This document shows, in pieces, positions 7,833-16,945 of a DNA stretch of 64,000 bases (the stretch's first letter is position 1; the number at the start of each line of letters is the position of its first letter). The stretch covers positions 1-64,000 of the forward strand of contig NZ_JAGTUU010000009.1 in the NCBI RefSeq assembly GCF_018224955.1, read 5' to 3'. This DNA comes from Thetidibacter halocola (GTDB taxonomy: Bacteria > Pseudomonadota > Alphaproteobacteria > Rhodobacterales > Rhodobacteraceae). The position numbers and the translations under genes were made by a program. Below the pieces are notes generated by a model that had not been told where the DNA came from, did not search any database, and saw only the letters and a program-made list of their open reading frames with translations.

Positions 7833-10800
7833 GTGCCTGCTGAAATTTCCGCCACCACCCCATGTCCGTATTGCGCCCCGATCATGGATACCGTGATCGA
7901 GTGTGACGCCCAGGTTTTCCTGATCCGGAATGGCGCAGGCCTTGTCCTTGCCCCGCGCCGGCACGTGAAGCGCTGGCGTGACCTGACCGAGGCGGAGCAG
8001 ATCGCTCTCATGGCGCGCGTGACCCCGGCGCAAAAGCTCTTGGAAGCGGATGAGGGGCAGGCCCCGGTCGCACTCATCGAGTCTGAGCCGCATTTCCATC
8101 TCCGTTTGGAAGCGCCCGCCACCGCAATCGGCCCCATACCCGGCGCGCCACATGACAGCCCGCTGATTTCCGGGGGCGATGACGCCCTCCATGCTCATCT
8201 GCGCCCCCTGATCGACCAGGCCCACTCCATCGATCTGGCTGTTTCGTTTCTCATGACGTCGGGTGCTCGGTTGGTCTTGCCGCATCTGCGCGACCTCCTG
8301 GAGCGTGGCGGACGGCTGCGGTTGCTGACCGGCGATTATCTGGATGTCACAGAGCCGGTTGCTCTGCGCTTGATGCAGGATCTGGAACACGACCGGCACC
8401 TCTACATTTTTCAGGCAGACCGCATTCCGTTTCACCCCAAGGCCTGGATGTTTTCCTTCGCGGACGGCGCAGGCGCCCTGATTGTTGGATCTTCGAACCT
8501 CTCTCGGTCCGCGCTGACCGAAGGTGTCGAATGGAACCTGCGCCATTTCGACCGATCCGACGCCCTGCCTCTGTCAAATGCCCGCACGGCCTTCGAAAAC
8601 CTCTTGGCTCGGCCGGAGGTAATAGATCTCACGCCAGGTTGGATCGATAGCTATGAGGCCCGCCGGATCCCGCCATTGCCAACGCAATCCGGCGTTCCGG
8701 CAGAAACACCCGAAGACGCGCCCAAGCCACATGCCATACAGCAAGAGGCTCTCCACGCGCTCGCCGCGACACGGGCCAAGGGCTATCGCGCCGGTTTGGT
8801 CGTTCTCGCAACCGGCCTCGGCAAAACCTTCCTTGCCGCATTCGACAGTCAGACAGCGGCGCGTGTCCTGTTCGTCGCCCATCGCGAAGAAATCCTGACC
8901 CAAGCCATGGCCGCCTTTCGCGCCATCCGCCCCAAGGCGCGGCTGGCGCGTTTCGGCGGTGGCGAGAAAGACTTCGATGCCGACGTTCTCTTCGCCTCGA
9001 TCCAGACGCTTTCGCGCGCGCAGCACCTGAACCGCTTTGCGCCGGACGCTTTCGACTACATCGTCGTGGACGAATTCCACCACGCCGCGGCTACGACATA
9101 CCGCCGGATCATCGATCACTTCACCCCGCAATTCCTTCTCGGCCTGACGGCGACACCGGACCGCAGCGATGGCGCCGATCTTCTGGGCCTATGCGAGGAA
9201 AACCTCGTTTACGAATGTGATCTCTGGTCCGGTATCGACCGCGAATTGCTGTCCCCATTCAAGTATTACGGCGTGCCCGACCCCGTGGAATACGCGCAGA
9301 TCCCATGGCGCAGCGGCAAGTTCGATGAGGCCGCTCTGACCGAAGCCGTGGCGACGCAAGCACGTGCTGAAAACGCGCTGGACCAGCTGGCGCGGCGTGG
9401 CGGCAAAAAGGCGATCGGATTTTGCGTTTCGCGCCGCCACGCGGATTTCATGGCTGAGTTCTCGCTGGCGCGCGGTTTGCGGGCAGTGGCCGTCCATTCC
9501 GGCGAGACATCGGCCCCGCGCGCCAGCGCGTTGAAAGCGCTCGAGAACGGAGACCTCGACATCATCTACGCGGTCGACATGTTCAACGAAGGCGTCGACG
9601 TCCCCTCCATCGATACTGTGTTGATGCTGCGTCCGACCGAAAGCCCGGTGATCTGGTTGCAGCAACTTGGACGCGGCCTGCGGCGATCAGCCGAGAAAAC
9701 GCATCTGGCGGTGATCGACTATATCGGCAACCACCGCATCTTCCTGACCAAAGCCAGAACGCTGTTGCGCATCGGCGCAGGCGAAGGTGCGCTCCGGATC
9801 GCGTTGGAAAAACTTGAACGCCATGAGATCAGCTTTCCGGCGGGTTGCGAAGTTACCTATGAGCTTGAAGCCCTCGACATCCTCAAATCGCTGATCCGCC
9901 AACCGCGCGACGGTGAAGAACTGACCGCCTTCTACCGCGATTTCCGCGACCGACACGGGGTTCGGCCAACAGCGTCGGAGGTTCAGCACGCAGGTTTCAA
10001 TCCTGGCCGAACCGGCCACGCTGGTTGGCTTGGTTTCGTCAACGATATGGGCGATCTGACGGGTGATATGCATGCCGCTTGGACCGTCCACAAAGGCCTC
10101 CTGGACGAGCTTGAGACCACGCGAATGACGCGCAGCTACAAGATGTTGGCCCTGCGCGGAATGATCGAGGCAGGTGCATTCCCGGGCCGCATCGCCGTCG
10201 CAGATCTGGCCGAACGTGTCAGTCGTCTCGCCCGGCGCAACCCCGAAATCAAATCGGATTTAAGCGTCAATCCCGATGACACCGCAGCGATCCGAAGTTT
10301 GCTCACCAAGTTCCCGCTTAAGCTGCTTGGCGAAACCGAATGGTTCCGCCTTGGCCCTGGCACCTTCGAGACGACAATTGGCGAAAGCCATGATGTTCAG
10401 TTGTCCACACTGGCGTCGGAACTGGTCGATTGGCGTCTGCTTCGGCATTTTCAGACCCGAAGCATTACCTACGATCAACCGAACGCGTCCAGTTTGGCCG
10501 AAGCGGCCGAAGCCCCCGGCAGCCGCCCCACTCCGCCCGCATTGGGCCCAAAAATCTGGGAAGAATACTCCCGAGAACTCATCCCGCCACTATTCGGCGC
10601 GGTGTTCAACACGGGTTCTTGGAACTCCGGCATCGTTGTGATCAAGGACGTAAAGGCCATGATCCTACTCGTCACCATGGACAAGAGCAGCATGTCGGTT
10701 GGCGATCACTACGCCGACGAATTCGCCAGCCCAACCCAGTTTGTCTGGCAAACCCAGACCAGCACCCGCCGGGCCAGCAGCCGCGGCAAGATCATATCCG

Positions 10801-10991
10801 GAGAAGAGCCCGGCTGGACGATCCACCTTTTCGTTCGAAAATCCAAACTCCGAGACGGACGCGCCGCGCCATTCCGCTACGCAGGTCCCGTCCGATTTGC
10901 CGGCTGGGGCGGAGAAGCACCGATCACGGTTCACTGGGATCTGAAGGAACCTGTACCCGAAGCCCTGAGACAGCTGTTTGGCCTCGAGTGA
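7833..10991 (+). CDS. HIT-like / phospholipase D-like / SF2 helicase multidomain protein
   Basis: A 1,052-residue protein starting at GTG 7833, three bases after the methyltransferase. Residues 1-100 look like a HIT nucleotide-hydrolase domain (CPYC near the start; PHFHLRL about residue 88, so the His triad lacks its third His). Residues about 115-260 form a PLD-type nuclease or phosphodiesterase with a complete HxK...GSSN motif (HPKAW about 200). An SF2 helicase follows with TGLGKT about 327, DEFH about 413, TATPDR about 440 and a GRGLRR motif VI about 613. The roughly 400-residue C-terminus resembles the DUF3427-type extension of PLD-helicase proteins. The architecture suggests DNA-end or foreign-DNA processing; a defence role is inference from domains and neighbours. 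Confidence 0.8.
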   Translation: MPAEISATTPCPYCAPIMDTVIECDAQVFLIRNGAGLVLAPRRHVKRWRDLTEAEQIALMARVTPAQKLLEADEGQAPVALIESEPHFHLRLEAPATAIGPIPGAPHDSPLISGGDDALHAHLRPLIDQAHSIDLAVSFLMTSGARLVLPHLRDLLERGGRLRLLTGDYLDVTEPVALRLMQDLEHDRHLYIFQADRIPFHPKAWMFSFADGAGALIVGSSNLSRSALTEGVEWNLRHFDRSDALPLSNARTAFENLLARPEVIDLTPGWIDSYEARRIPPLPTQSGVPAETPEDAPKPHAIQQEALHALAATRAKGYRAGLVVLATGLGKTFLAAFDSQTAARVLFVAHREEILTQAMAAFRAIRPKARLARFGGGEKDFDADVLFASIQTLSRAQHLNRFAPDAFDYIVVDEFHHAAATTYRRIIDHFTPQFLLGLTATPDRSDGADLLGLCEENLVYECDLWSGIDRELLSPFKYYGVPDPVEYAQIPWRSGKFDEAALTEAVATQARAENALDQLARRGGKKAIGFCVSRRHADFMAEFSLARGLRAVAVHSGETSAPRASALKALENGDLDIIYAVDMFNEGVDVPSIDTVLMLRPTESPVIWLQQLGRGLRRSAEKTHLAVIDYIGNHRIFLTKARTLLRIGAGEGALRIALEKLERHEISFPAGCEVTYELEALDILKSLIRQPRDGEELTAFYRDFRDRHGVRPTASEVQHAGFNPGRTGHAGWLGFVNDMGDLTGDMHAAWTVHKGLLDELETTRMTRSYKMLALRGMIEAGAFPGRIAVADLAERVSRLARRNPEIKSDLSVNPDDTAAIRSLLTKFPLKLLGETEWFRLGPGTFETTIGESHDVQLSTLASELVDWRLLRHFQTRSITYDQPNASSLAEAAEAPGSRPTPPALGPKIWEEYSRELIPPLFGAVFNTGSWNSGIVVIKDVKAMILLVTMDKSSMSVGDHYADEFASPTQFVWQTQTSTRRASSRGKIISGEEPGWTIHLFVRKSKLRDGRAAPFRYAGPVRFAGWGGEAPITVHWDLKEPVPEALRQLFGLE

Positions 10992-11442
10992 CAATTATGC
11001 TTTGGCTAATTGCTGCAGGACGGGCGGGAACCGGAACTTCTCTGCACCTGCGAACTCAACCCGGTCAGGACGCGGAAGCAGACACTCCGCCAGGTCCACG
11101 AAGCGGAACCCCGGGTCGCCTACAGGTAGGGCGCTCTCCGGACCTCTACAGGCCAGTGTCCAAATGACCGAAACGGGTAACATGCGTCCATTGCCGAGTC
11201 GCACCGCTCAACGTAAACCGTCGAAAGTTCTAAGACATTGATGAGCATCGCAGGGAAAAGGCCACCTTGTTCCGATCTGATCAACTCAGAGGCTTATGAC
11301 TTCCATCCAAGTCACTTTGATTGTACGGAGGCGTCGAAGCCCCGGCAGCATGTCTCTGCGAGGCGCAACCAAATGGAGAGACATGGTTTCCATTTGACCT
11401 TTGGGTTGTTATCGTCGCGAAAAGATTCGGAGGCGGCGCTAC
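10992..11442. other. Intergenic region at the start of the lower-G+C block
   Basis: No gene is supported. G+C falls noticeably after about 11.2 kb, marking entry into the Gabija block. A minus-strand open stretch at 10995-11204 has protein-like composition but no start signal or recognisable family. The Gabija promoter should lie between about 11.25 and 11.43 kb; I cannot point to a convincing -35/-10 pair. A GGAGG at 11429-11433 serves the gajA start at 11443. Confidence 0.4.
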
Positions 11443-13521
11443 ATGTACCTTAAGAAAATTGTTTTACGTAATTTCCGACGCCTGAAAGACGTCGTGATTG
11501 ATTTCGAAGAAAAAGAAACCGTTTTTGTGGGTCCAAACAATAGCGGCAAGACATCTGCAACCGCGGCGATCAGGAGCTTTTTAAGCAGCCGCGACTTCAA
11601 GATTCACGATTTTTCACTTTATTCCTTGACAGCGATCAATACATACGATCCTGCTGCTCCCGCGCCCCTCCCAAGTATCCAGCTTGATCTTTGGTTCCAT
11701 ATTGACCCTGGCGCCATTGAGTTTGGAACAGTTTTCGCGCTGGCTACTGATCTCTAGGGTGACTTTACGGAAATTGGTATTCGATGCTCCTTGGAAGTCG
11801 AGGATGCGGCCGAGCTTTGGACCAAGTATGATCAAGCATTCCCTGTGCAAGGCGACGGCCAACGCAAGAGGAAGCTGGTAGATTTCCTTGCCTTGGAGGG
11901 GAACCTTAAGGCGCATTTCAAGTCCCGATACTACTCTCTTGAGAATAGCGCTACGGGCATTGTTTCGACGCCCCTTGATCCAACGGAGGGGAAGAAAACG
12001 CTTCGGTCGTTGCTTCGTGTTGATTTTGTCGATGCGCAGCGGAACATCGACGACGAGAATGCCACGCGCAGCAACAAGCTCTCGGAAGCGTTTGCAGCAT
12101 ACTACCAGCGGAATTTGGAGCAAGCCGAAGCCGCGGAAGAAGCGGTCGCTGTGATCGAACAAAACAACCAAAACCTGACGAATCACTATCTTGAACATTT
12201 TCAACCCTTGATGGGCATGATCGCCGAATTGGGACTCCCCTCGCCCAATGATCGGGCGATGAAAATTGTATCGACGCTCAGCTCCGAAGTTGCACTGCGA
12301 GGTAGCGCCGAGCTCTTCTATGTAGACGCCACATCCAGCCATGAACTGCCTGAGGCCAACAACGGTCTTGGCTTTAAGAACCTTGTCTTCATGGCCATTC
12401 AAATCGACAACTTTTACAAGCAGTGGCTTGCGACCGATGAAAATCGTCCGCTGTGCCAAGTGATCTTTGTCGAAGAGCCCGAGGTTCATCTGCATGCGCA
12501 AGTACAGCAAACCTTTATCAAGCAAATGTGGAAGGTACTTACCCAAGGTGCGGGCGACACGGCGCCCCGGCCGCAGCTCACTGTCACGACCCATTCGTCC
12601 CATGTGTTGGATGCGGTGGACTTCTCAAAAATTCGCTACTTCCGCCGCGTCGATTTGGATGATGAAGGCACTGGGAACTCATACCCAGGATCGATCGTCA
12701 AAAGTCTGAAGGAGTTCCAACCCGACGCAATCAATGTTGGTGATCTTGCGATCAGTGTGGATGAGGCGCTGGCATTTTTGAAAAAGTACCTTCGGTTGAC
12801 CCATTGTGATCTGTTCTTCGCCGACGCTGCGATTTTGGTCGAGGGGGCGGTTGAGAAACTTTTATTGCCAAAAATGATCGATCTTGCAGCGGATGGATTG
12901 AATTCGAAGTACATCACTATTCTTGAGGTTGGTGGTGCCTACAGTATGCGCTTCGCAAAGCTCTTGGAGTTTCTTGGGATTCCCTATTTGGTAATCACGG
13001 ACATCGACTCCGTAGACCCGAACAACAACCGGAAGGGATGCAAAGCAACCGATGCGGGATGTGTCACCTCGAACGCCTCTATAAAGTACTTCTTCGAAGG
13101 TAGTGACCTTGTCTCCGATTTAACGGCCAAAGCTGACGCGGATCATATCCAAGCAGGAGATATGCGCTTCGTCACTTTCCAAAAGAAGATCGAGATCGCA
13201 TACGGGGGCGCCACTCACGTCTTCCACGGAAGAACGCTGGAAGAAGCTTTTGTCTATGAAAACCATGGACTCTTCTCTATCGGCGCGTTGTCAATTGGGA
13301 AGGACATACCCGCTGACGCCGCAGATTTTCATCAGGTGGTATGGGAACGGATAAAAAGCTCTACATTCAAAAAGACTGAGTTTGCTATGGATGTTTTGGC
13401 CCGTGATCCCGACGTTGAGGGCGCTGCGCCTTGGGCGGTTCCGGAATACATTGCAGTCGGGTTGCGCTGGCTCGAAGCCCGCGTAGGCGATAAACCGATT
13501 GCAGGAGAGCAAAATGCCTGA
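11443..13521 (+). pseudogene. gajA: GajA-like OLD-family ATPase/Toprim nuclease interrupted by an in-frame amber codon
   Basis: The reading frame starts at ATG 11443 behind GGAGG, stops at TAG 11755-11757 (codon 105), and continues open in the same frame to TGA at 13521. Read through, it is 692 residues: Walker A GPNNSGKTS (30-38), an ABC-type Walker B region VIFVEEPEVHLHA (about 340), an H-loop THSS (about 382), then a Toprim domain with ILVEG (Glu 467) and DID (520-522). This is the layout of class 2 OLD nucleases, GajA of Gabija. Around the stop the frame reads ATDL*GDFTEIG, so a single base change (for example CAG to TAG) explains it. A TTG at 11791 could start the remainder, but that product would lack Walker A. 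It overlaps gajB by eight bases. Confidence 0.8.
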
Positions 13522-15355
13522 CCTGCAGCAAACTGAAGCTGATATCCAAATTTCCAAATGCATCGATGAGGAGAGATCTTTCGCCGTCATAGCCGGCGCA
13601 GGCTCTGGCAAGACCACGTCATTGATTGAGGCCCTAAAGAAAATTCGTGAGGCACAGGGGCGTCAACTCCGAGAGCATGGCCAGAAAGTGGTTTGCATCA
13701 CCTATACCAACCGGGCCGTGGGAGTGATCTCATCACGTTTGGGGTATGATGAGCTTTACGCTGTAACGACACTCCATGGATTTCTTTGGGGCGAGGTATC
13801 AAGGTTTCAAACCGCCTTGAGGGAGGCCTTGATCGAGCACGTTGTCCCTGCCCACATCGAGAAGGCGGAACAAGATGATAATGGGGGGAACTCAAAAAAG
13901 TCAATTTCCGCACGAAAGAAAGTTGAACGCTTGCGTGAGGAGCTTGCAGAGCTCATCGAACATAGTCCACCTGTAAAGTATGAAGAAACGACGGTAAGTG
14001 ACTATTCGAAATGCGTACTCAACCATGATGACATTATAGATGTGGCCTCATACTTAATTGCCGAGAAGCCAATGCTCCAGAAGGGTCTTGGCTTCAAGTA
14101 CCCCTTCATTTTCGTAGACGAAGCTCAAGACACATTTCCGCAGGTTATGGCTGCGTTGAACTCTGTTTGCGCCAAGGAAGGCCTCCCAATCATCGGGTAT
14201 TTTGGCGATCCCATGCAGCAAATCTACGACAAGCGCGCGGGCGACTTTGCCGGACCAGATGGCTCAGAGACCATCTCAAAACAAGAGAACTTCCGTTGTT
14301 CTGTTTCAGTTATAAACCTTCTCAACAAACTTAGGGATGATGTAGAGCAATTCCCGGCGGGCAAAAACGCGGATGTCATGGGTAGCGTGGAAATCACTAT
14401 TGCACAGTCACCTGATCCGGAGGGGCCCAGAAAGACATATACATCAGAACAGCTCGATCATGTGTCCGGCATGTTTCACCAAGAAATGGAAAACTGGCAT
14501 TGGCAAGACATCGCATCTGTGAAGAAGCTGTTCTTGGCGCGGCAAATGATTGCGAGACGGCTGAACTTCTCGAAGCTCCACCGCCTGTTTACGGGCGTTT
14601 ACTCATCGTCGCGATCGCAATCCGGCTATGAAGACGGGACGCACTACCTCCTAAAGCCCTTTGTCGAGGTCATTTATCCACTTATGTCAGCGCGGGCCAA
14701 GGGTGAATCAAAGGTTATTCTGGAAGTATTGCGCCAAACAAGCCCTGCATTTTCTCCGTCCGGCGTCAACAGGGGGAAATCGCTAAAACAAATGCTTAAT
14801 CGTGCCGATGAGATTTCCTCAAAGCTGGCGGAGTTGTGGGGGGGGGCGACAACCAAGGAGATCCTAAAATATTGTGAGGACAGCGACTTGTTACAGCTTT
14901 CGGATCGCCTTTCTTCGCAGCTAAAACGTGATGCCCGTGAAGAATTCGATGTTGACGACGAGGACCACCAGCGCGACAAAGGGGACTGGCTGGCGGATGA
15001 GTTCTTTGAAATGGACTGCAGTGAAATTGGCCCTTACGTTGATTTCCTCGGTGAGAATTCGCCCTTCAGCACCCAGCATGGGTCTAAGGGCGAAGAATAT
15101 CCTAACGTATTGGTCGTAATAGACGACATCGAAGCAGCTTGGAACAACTATAGCTTTGGTAAGACGCTTACTCCGATCACCGCGGGTGATCCGACTGAGC
15201 GCCAAGCAGAGCTAACACGGAAGCTTGCCTATGTCTGCTTTTCCCGTGCGGAGGTGAACTTGCGTGTACTATTCTTCTCTCTTAATCCAAAAGACGCAGG
15301 ACGGGAGTTGATTGATAGAGGCTTGTTCGGCGAGGAACAAGTTTCATACATTTAG
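13514..15355 (+). CDS. gajB: GajB-like UvrD/PcrA-type helicase
   Basis: A 613-residue superfamily 1 helicase. The ATG at 13514 has AGGAG nine bases upstream and overlaps the gajA stop by eight bases, which implies translational coupling. Motifs: Walker A AGAGSGKTT (27-35), VDEAQD (about 201-206), GDPMQQIYD, SKGEEYPNV (about 524) and a terminal AYVCFSRAE (about 572). In Gabija, GajB works with the GajA nuclease to restrict phage DNA. The frame is intact although gajA carries a stop codon. Codon use is less G+C-rich than in the core genes, which suggests transfer. It ends with a TAG stop. Confidence 0.82.
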   Translation: MPDLQQTEADIQISKCIDEERSFAVIAGAGSGKTTSLIEALKKIREAQGRQLREHGQKVVCITYTNRAVGVISSRLGYDELYAVTTLHGFLWGEVSRFQTALREALIEHVVPAHIEKAEQDDNGGNSKKSISARKKVERLREELAELIEHSPPVKYEETTVSDYSKCVLNHDDIIDVASYLIAEKPMLQKGLGFKYPFIFVDEAQDTFPQVMAALNSVCAKEGLPIIGYFGDPMQQIYDKRAGDFAGPDGSETISKQENFRCSVSVINLLNKLRDDVEQFPAGKNADVMGSVEITIAQSPDPEGPRKTYTSEQLDHVSGMFHQEMENWHWQDIASVKKLFLARQMIARRLNFSKLHRLFTGVYSSSRSQSGYEDGTHYLLKPFVEVIYPLMSARAKGESKVILEVLRQTSPAFSPSGVNRGKSLKQMLNRADEISSKLAELWGGATTKEILKYCEDSDLLQLSDRLSSQLKRDAREEFDVDDEDHQRDKGDWLADEFFEMDCSEIGPYVDFLGENSPFSTQHGSKGEEYPNVLVVIDDIEAAWNNYSFGKTLTPITAGDPTERQAELTRKLAYVCFSRAEVNLRVLFFSLNPKDAGRELIDRGLFGEEQVSYI

Positions 15356-15528
15356 GAGCCTGATATGCCTGCATGTTCCTTGGGGTCGCCATGGGCTCGA
15401 TAGGGCGAATGATGGCTCTGGGCCGAATGAGCTCCCTTCCCCTCAGAGCGAGCCTTCATCACAACAGCCATTCACGCCATTACTTTTGGTTTTATGATGT
15501 TTAATCTTAGGGGAGGGCGATCCTGGAT

Positions 15529-15867
15529 ATGAACCATGAACTTACCAAGCGGCACGTCGACGCTCTGCGAAAGCTACGCGACGAATGCGACTATGAGGAC
15601 TCTGGCGGTGATGGGGAGATAATATTTGTCCTTCGCAATAAGCTATCGCCCGGTATCGGTGACAGAACGCTATCGGATCTCGAAGGTTGGGGTTTGATTG
15701 AGGCTGGCACCAACAAATGGTTCGGGACTCTTGGGTATCGTATCACGGGGCTCGGTCGACACGAGCTCGATGGCTTCCAACAGAAGCGACTAAAACCAAA
15801 AACCATAAACAAGCTGCGCCTCCTGCCTCCCCGCCTCGGCGAATCAAAGGGGCGGTTTGATAGATAG
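15529..15867 (+). CDS. Hypothetical protein downstream of gajB
   Basis: A 112-residue protein starting at ATG 15529 with a GGGGAGGG tract about 12 bases upstream. It is charged and soluble, with no signal peptide or membrane segment. The middle (LSDLEGWGLIEAG...LGYRITGLGRHEL) has the feel of a winged-helix region, but this is weak. It shares the lower G+C of the Gabija genes and the same orientation, so it may be an accessory of that module or an independent passenger. I do not recognise the family. Confidence 0.55.
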   Translation: MNHELTKRHVDALRKLRDECDYEDSGGDGEIIFVLRNKLSPGIGDRTLSDLEGWGLIEAGTNKWFGTLGYRITGLGRHELDGFQQKRLKPKTINKLRLLPPRLGESKGRFDR

Positions 15868-15970
15868 CGACTGGGCGCATATTGGCCATCAGTCCACGGT
15901 CAGTGAACGGCTGGTTATGGGGAGTTGCACTGCCGCGTTTTCCCAAGCGCTTTAAGTCCGCTATGGGCCG

Positions 15971-16744
15971 TTAGTGAATGCAGCCAAGATAGTTCTCGCC
16001 GAAGCGCTCCATCGCGGCGATAGAAATCGTTTCGCCCACACTTTCGTCAACGAACAAGCCCCAAGGATAGACATCAACGTTTGCTAAGTCGAAGTCATCC
16101 TTGGGGTTTGCCTTGTTCTGGCTTAGAAAAGCGTAGCGAATACCAGCCCACATCTCGAACCCCAATTCGATTTCCAACCCATGGTAGACGCTGTCCATCG
16201 GGTTGTTGAAAACGATCTTCTTGGTGACATGCCCAAGTTTTTCGAGCAACATCGTGCTGCAAGTATGCGCTACAATGTCAGCGAGCTGTATGCCCAGAAG
16301 ATGTCGCGAGTCCTGTTCGAAGTGAAACTCACAACACGCAAGCGCAACATCACTCCCAGCCAATTCATATGCGGCTTTCTTTGATGAAAATAATCCTTCG
16401 TCGAAGAATACCTGGTGTCGCTGTTCGGTGAGGTCGGGATGGTCAAGCGCGGTGCTCAAAAGTTTCAGAGCCGCAAGCCCCAAATTCTTGTCGCCATCCA
16501 CCACGCAAATGGCAATCTTGCATTTTCTACCAATGTACAACTTCAATGCGCTACGCAGCGCTTGCAGTCTATCGTCGCCTTTCATCTTGGCCGAAGACTT
16601 ATACTCAAACGATGATGGGTCAAAACCGTGTCTATTAAGGATTTTGGCAATTTCCTCTGTTGGATCATCATCGCAAATAACGAACGCAGCCAACGAAAAT
16701 CCAAACTGATGATGTTTGCTGTCATCTAAGTACAAGTATGCCAT
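15971..16744 (-). CDS. DUF3800-family protein
   Basis: A 257-residue protein. The ATG at 16744 is chosen because the recognisable domain begins there (MAYLYLDDSKHHQFGFSLAA); the frame extends to 16921 but the extra residues look non-native. Features of DUF3800 are the N-terminal YLYLDDS acidic strand, ICVVDGDKN in the middle and LLGIQLADIVAHT near residue 170. The fold is RNase H-like and the family often sits in mobile or defence regions; its biochemical role is unsettled. It converges on the small gene at 15529-15867. Confidence 0.7.
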   Translation of the reverse strand: MAYLYLDDSKHHQFGFSLAAFVICDDDPTEEIAKILNRHGFDPSSFEYKSSAKMKGDDRLQALRSALKLYIGRKCKIAICVVDGDKNLGLAALKLLSTALDHPDLTEQRHQVFFDEGLFSSKKAAYELAGSDVALACCEFHFEQDSRHLLGIQLADIVAHTCSTMLLEKLGHVTKKIVFNNPMDSVYHGLEIELGFEMWAGIRYAFLSQNKANPKDDFDLANVDVYPWGLFVDESVGETISIAAMERFGENYLGCIH

Positions 16745-16945
16745 GCCGCAACATAGGAGACTATTGCCTTTGTGGGAAGTGCTGACGACTAACTCACCTC
16801 TGCCTACCCGGCTTTGCGATCTGGCATGACCGAGCATGCTGCATGGTGCCATGGATGACCGGTCCGGAGAAGCTACGCCACAGCGAGGGCCATCTTGGCG
16901 AAGGGTCGCAACGGGCCGCAAGCTCGGAGAACATGCTCGATCACT

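Noticed and set aside
10995-11204. Minus-strand 69-codon ORF downstream of the HIT-PLD-helicase gene
   Set aside because: Protein-like composition, but no ribosome-binding site or family; it could be a gene remnant and cannot be called.
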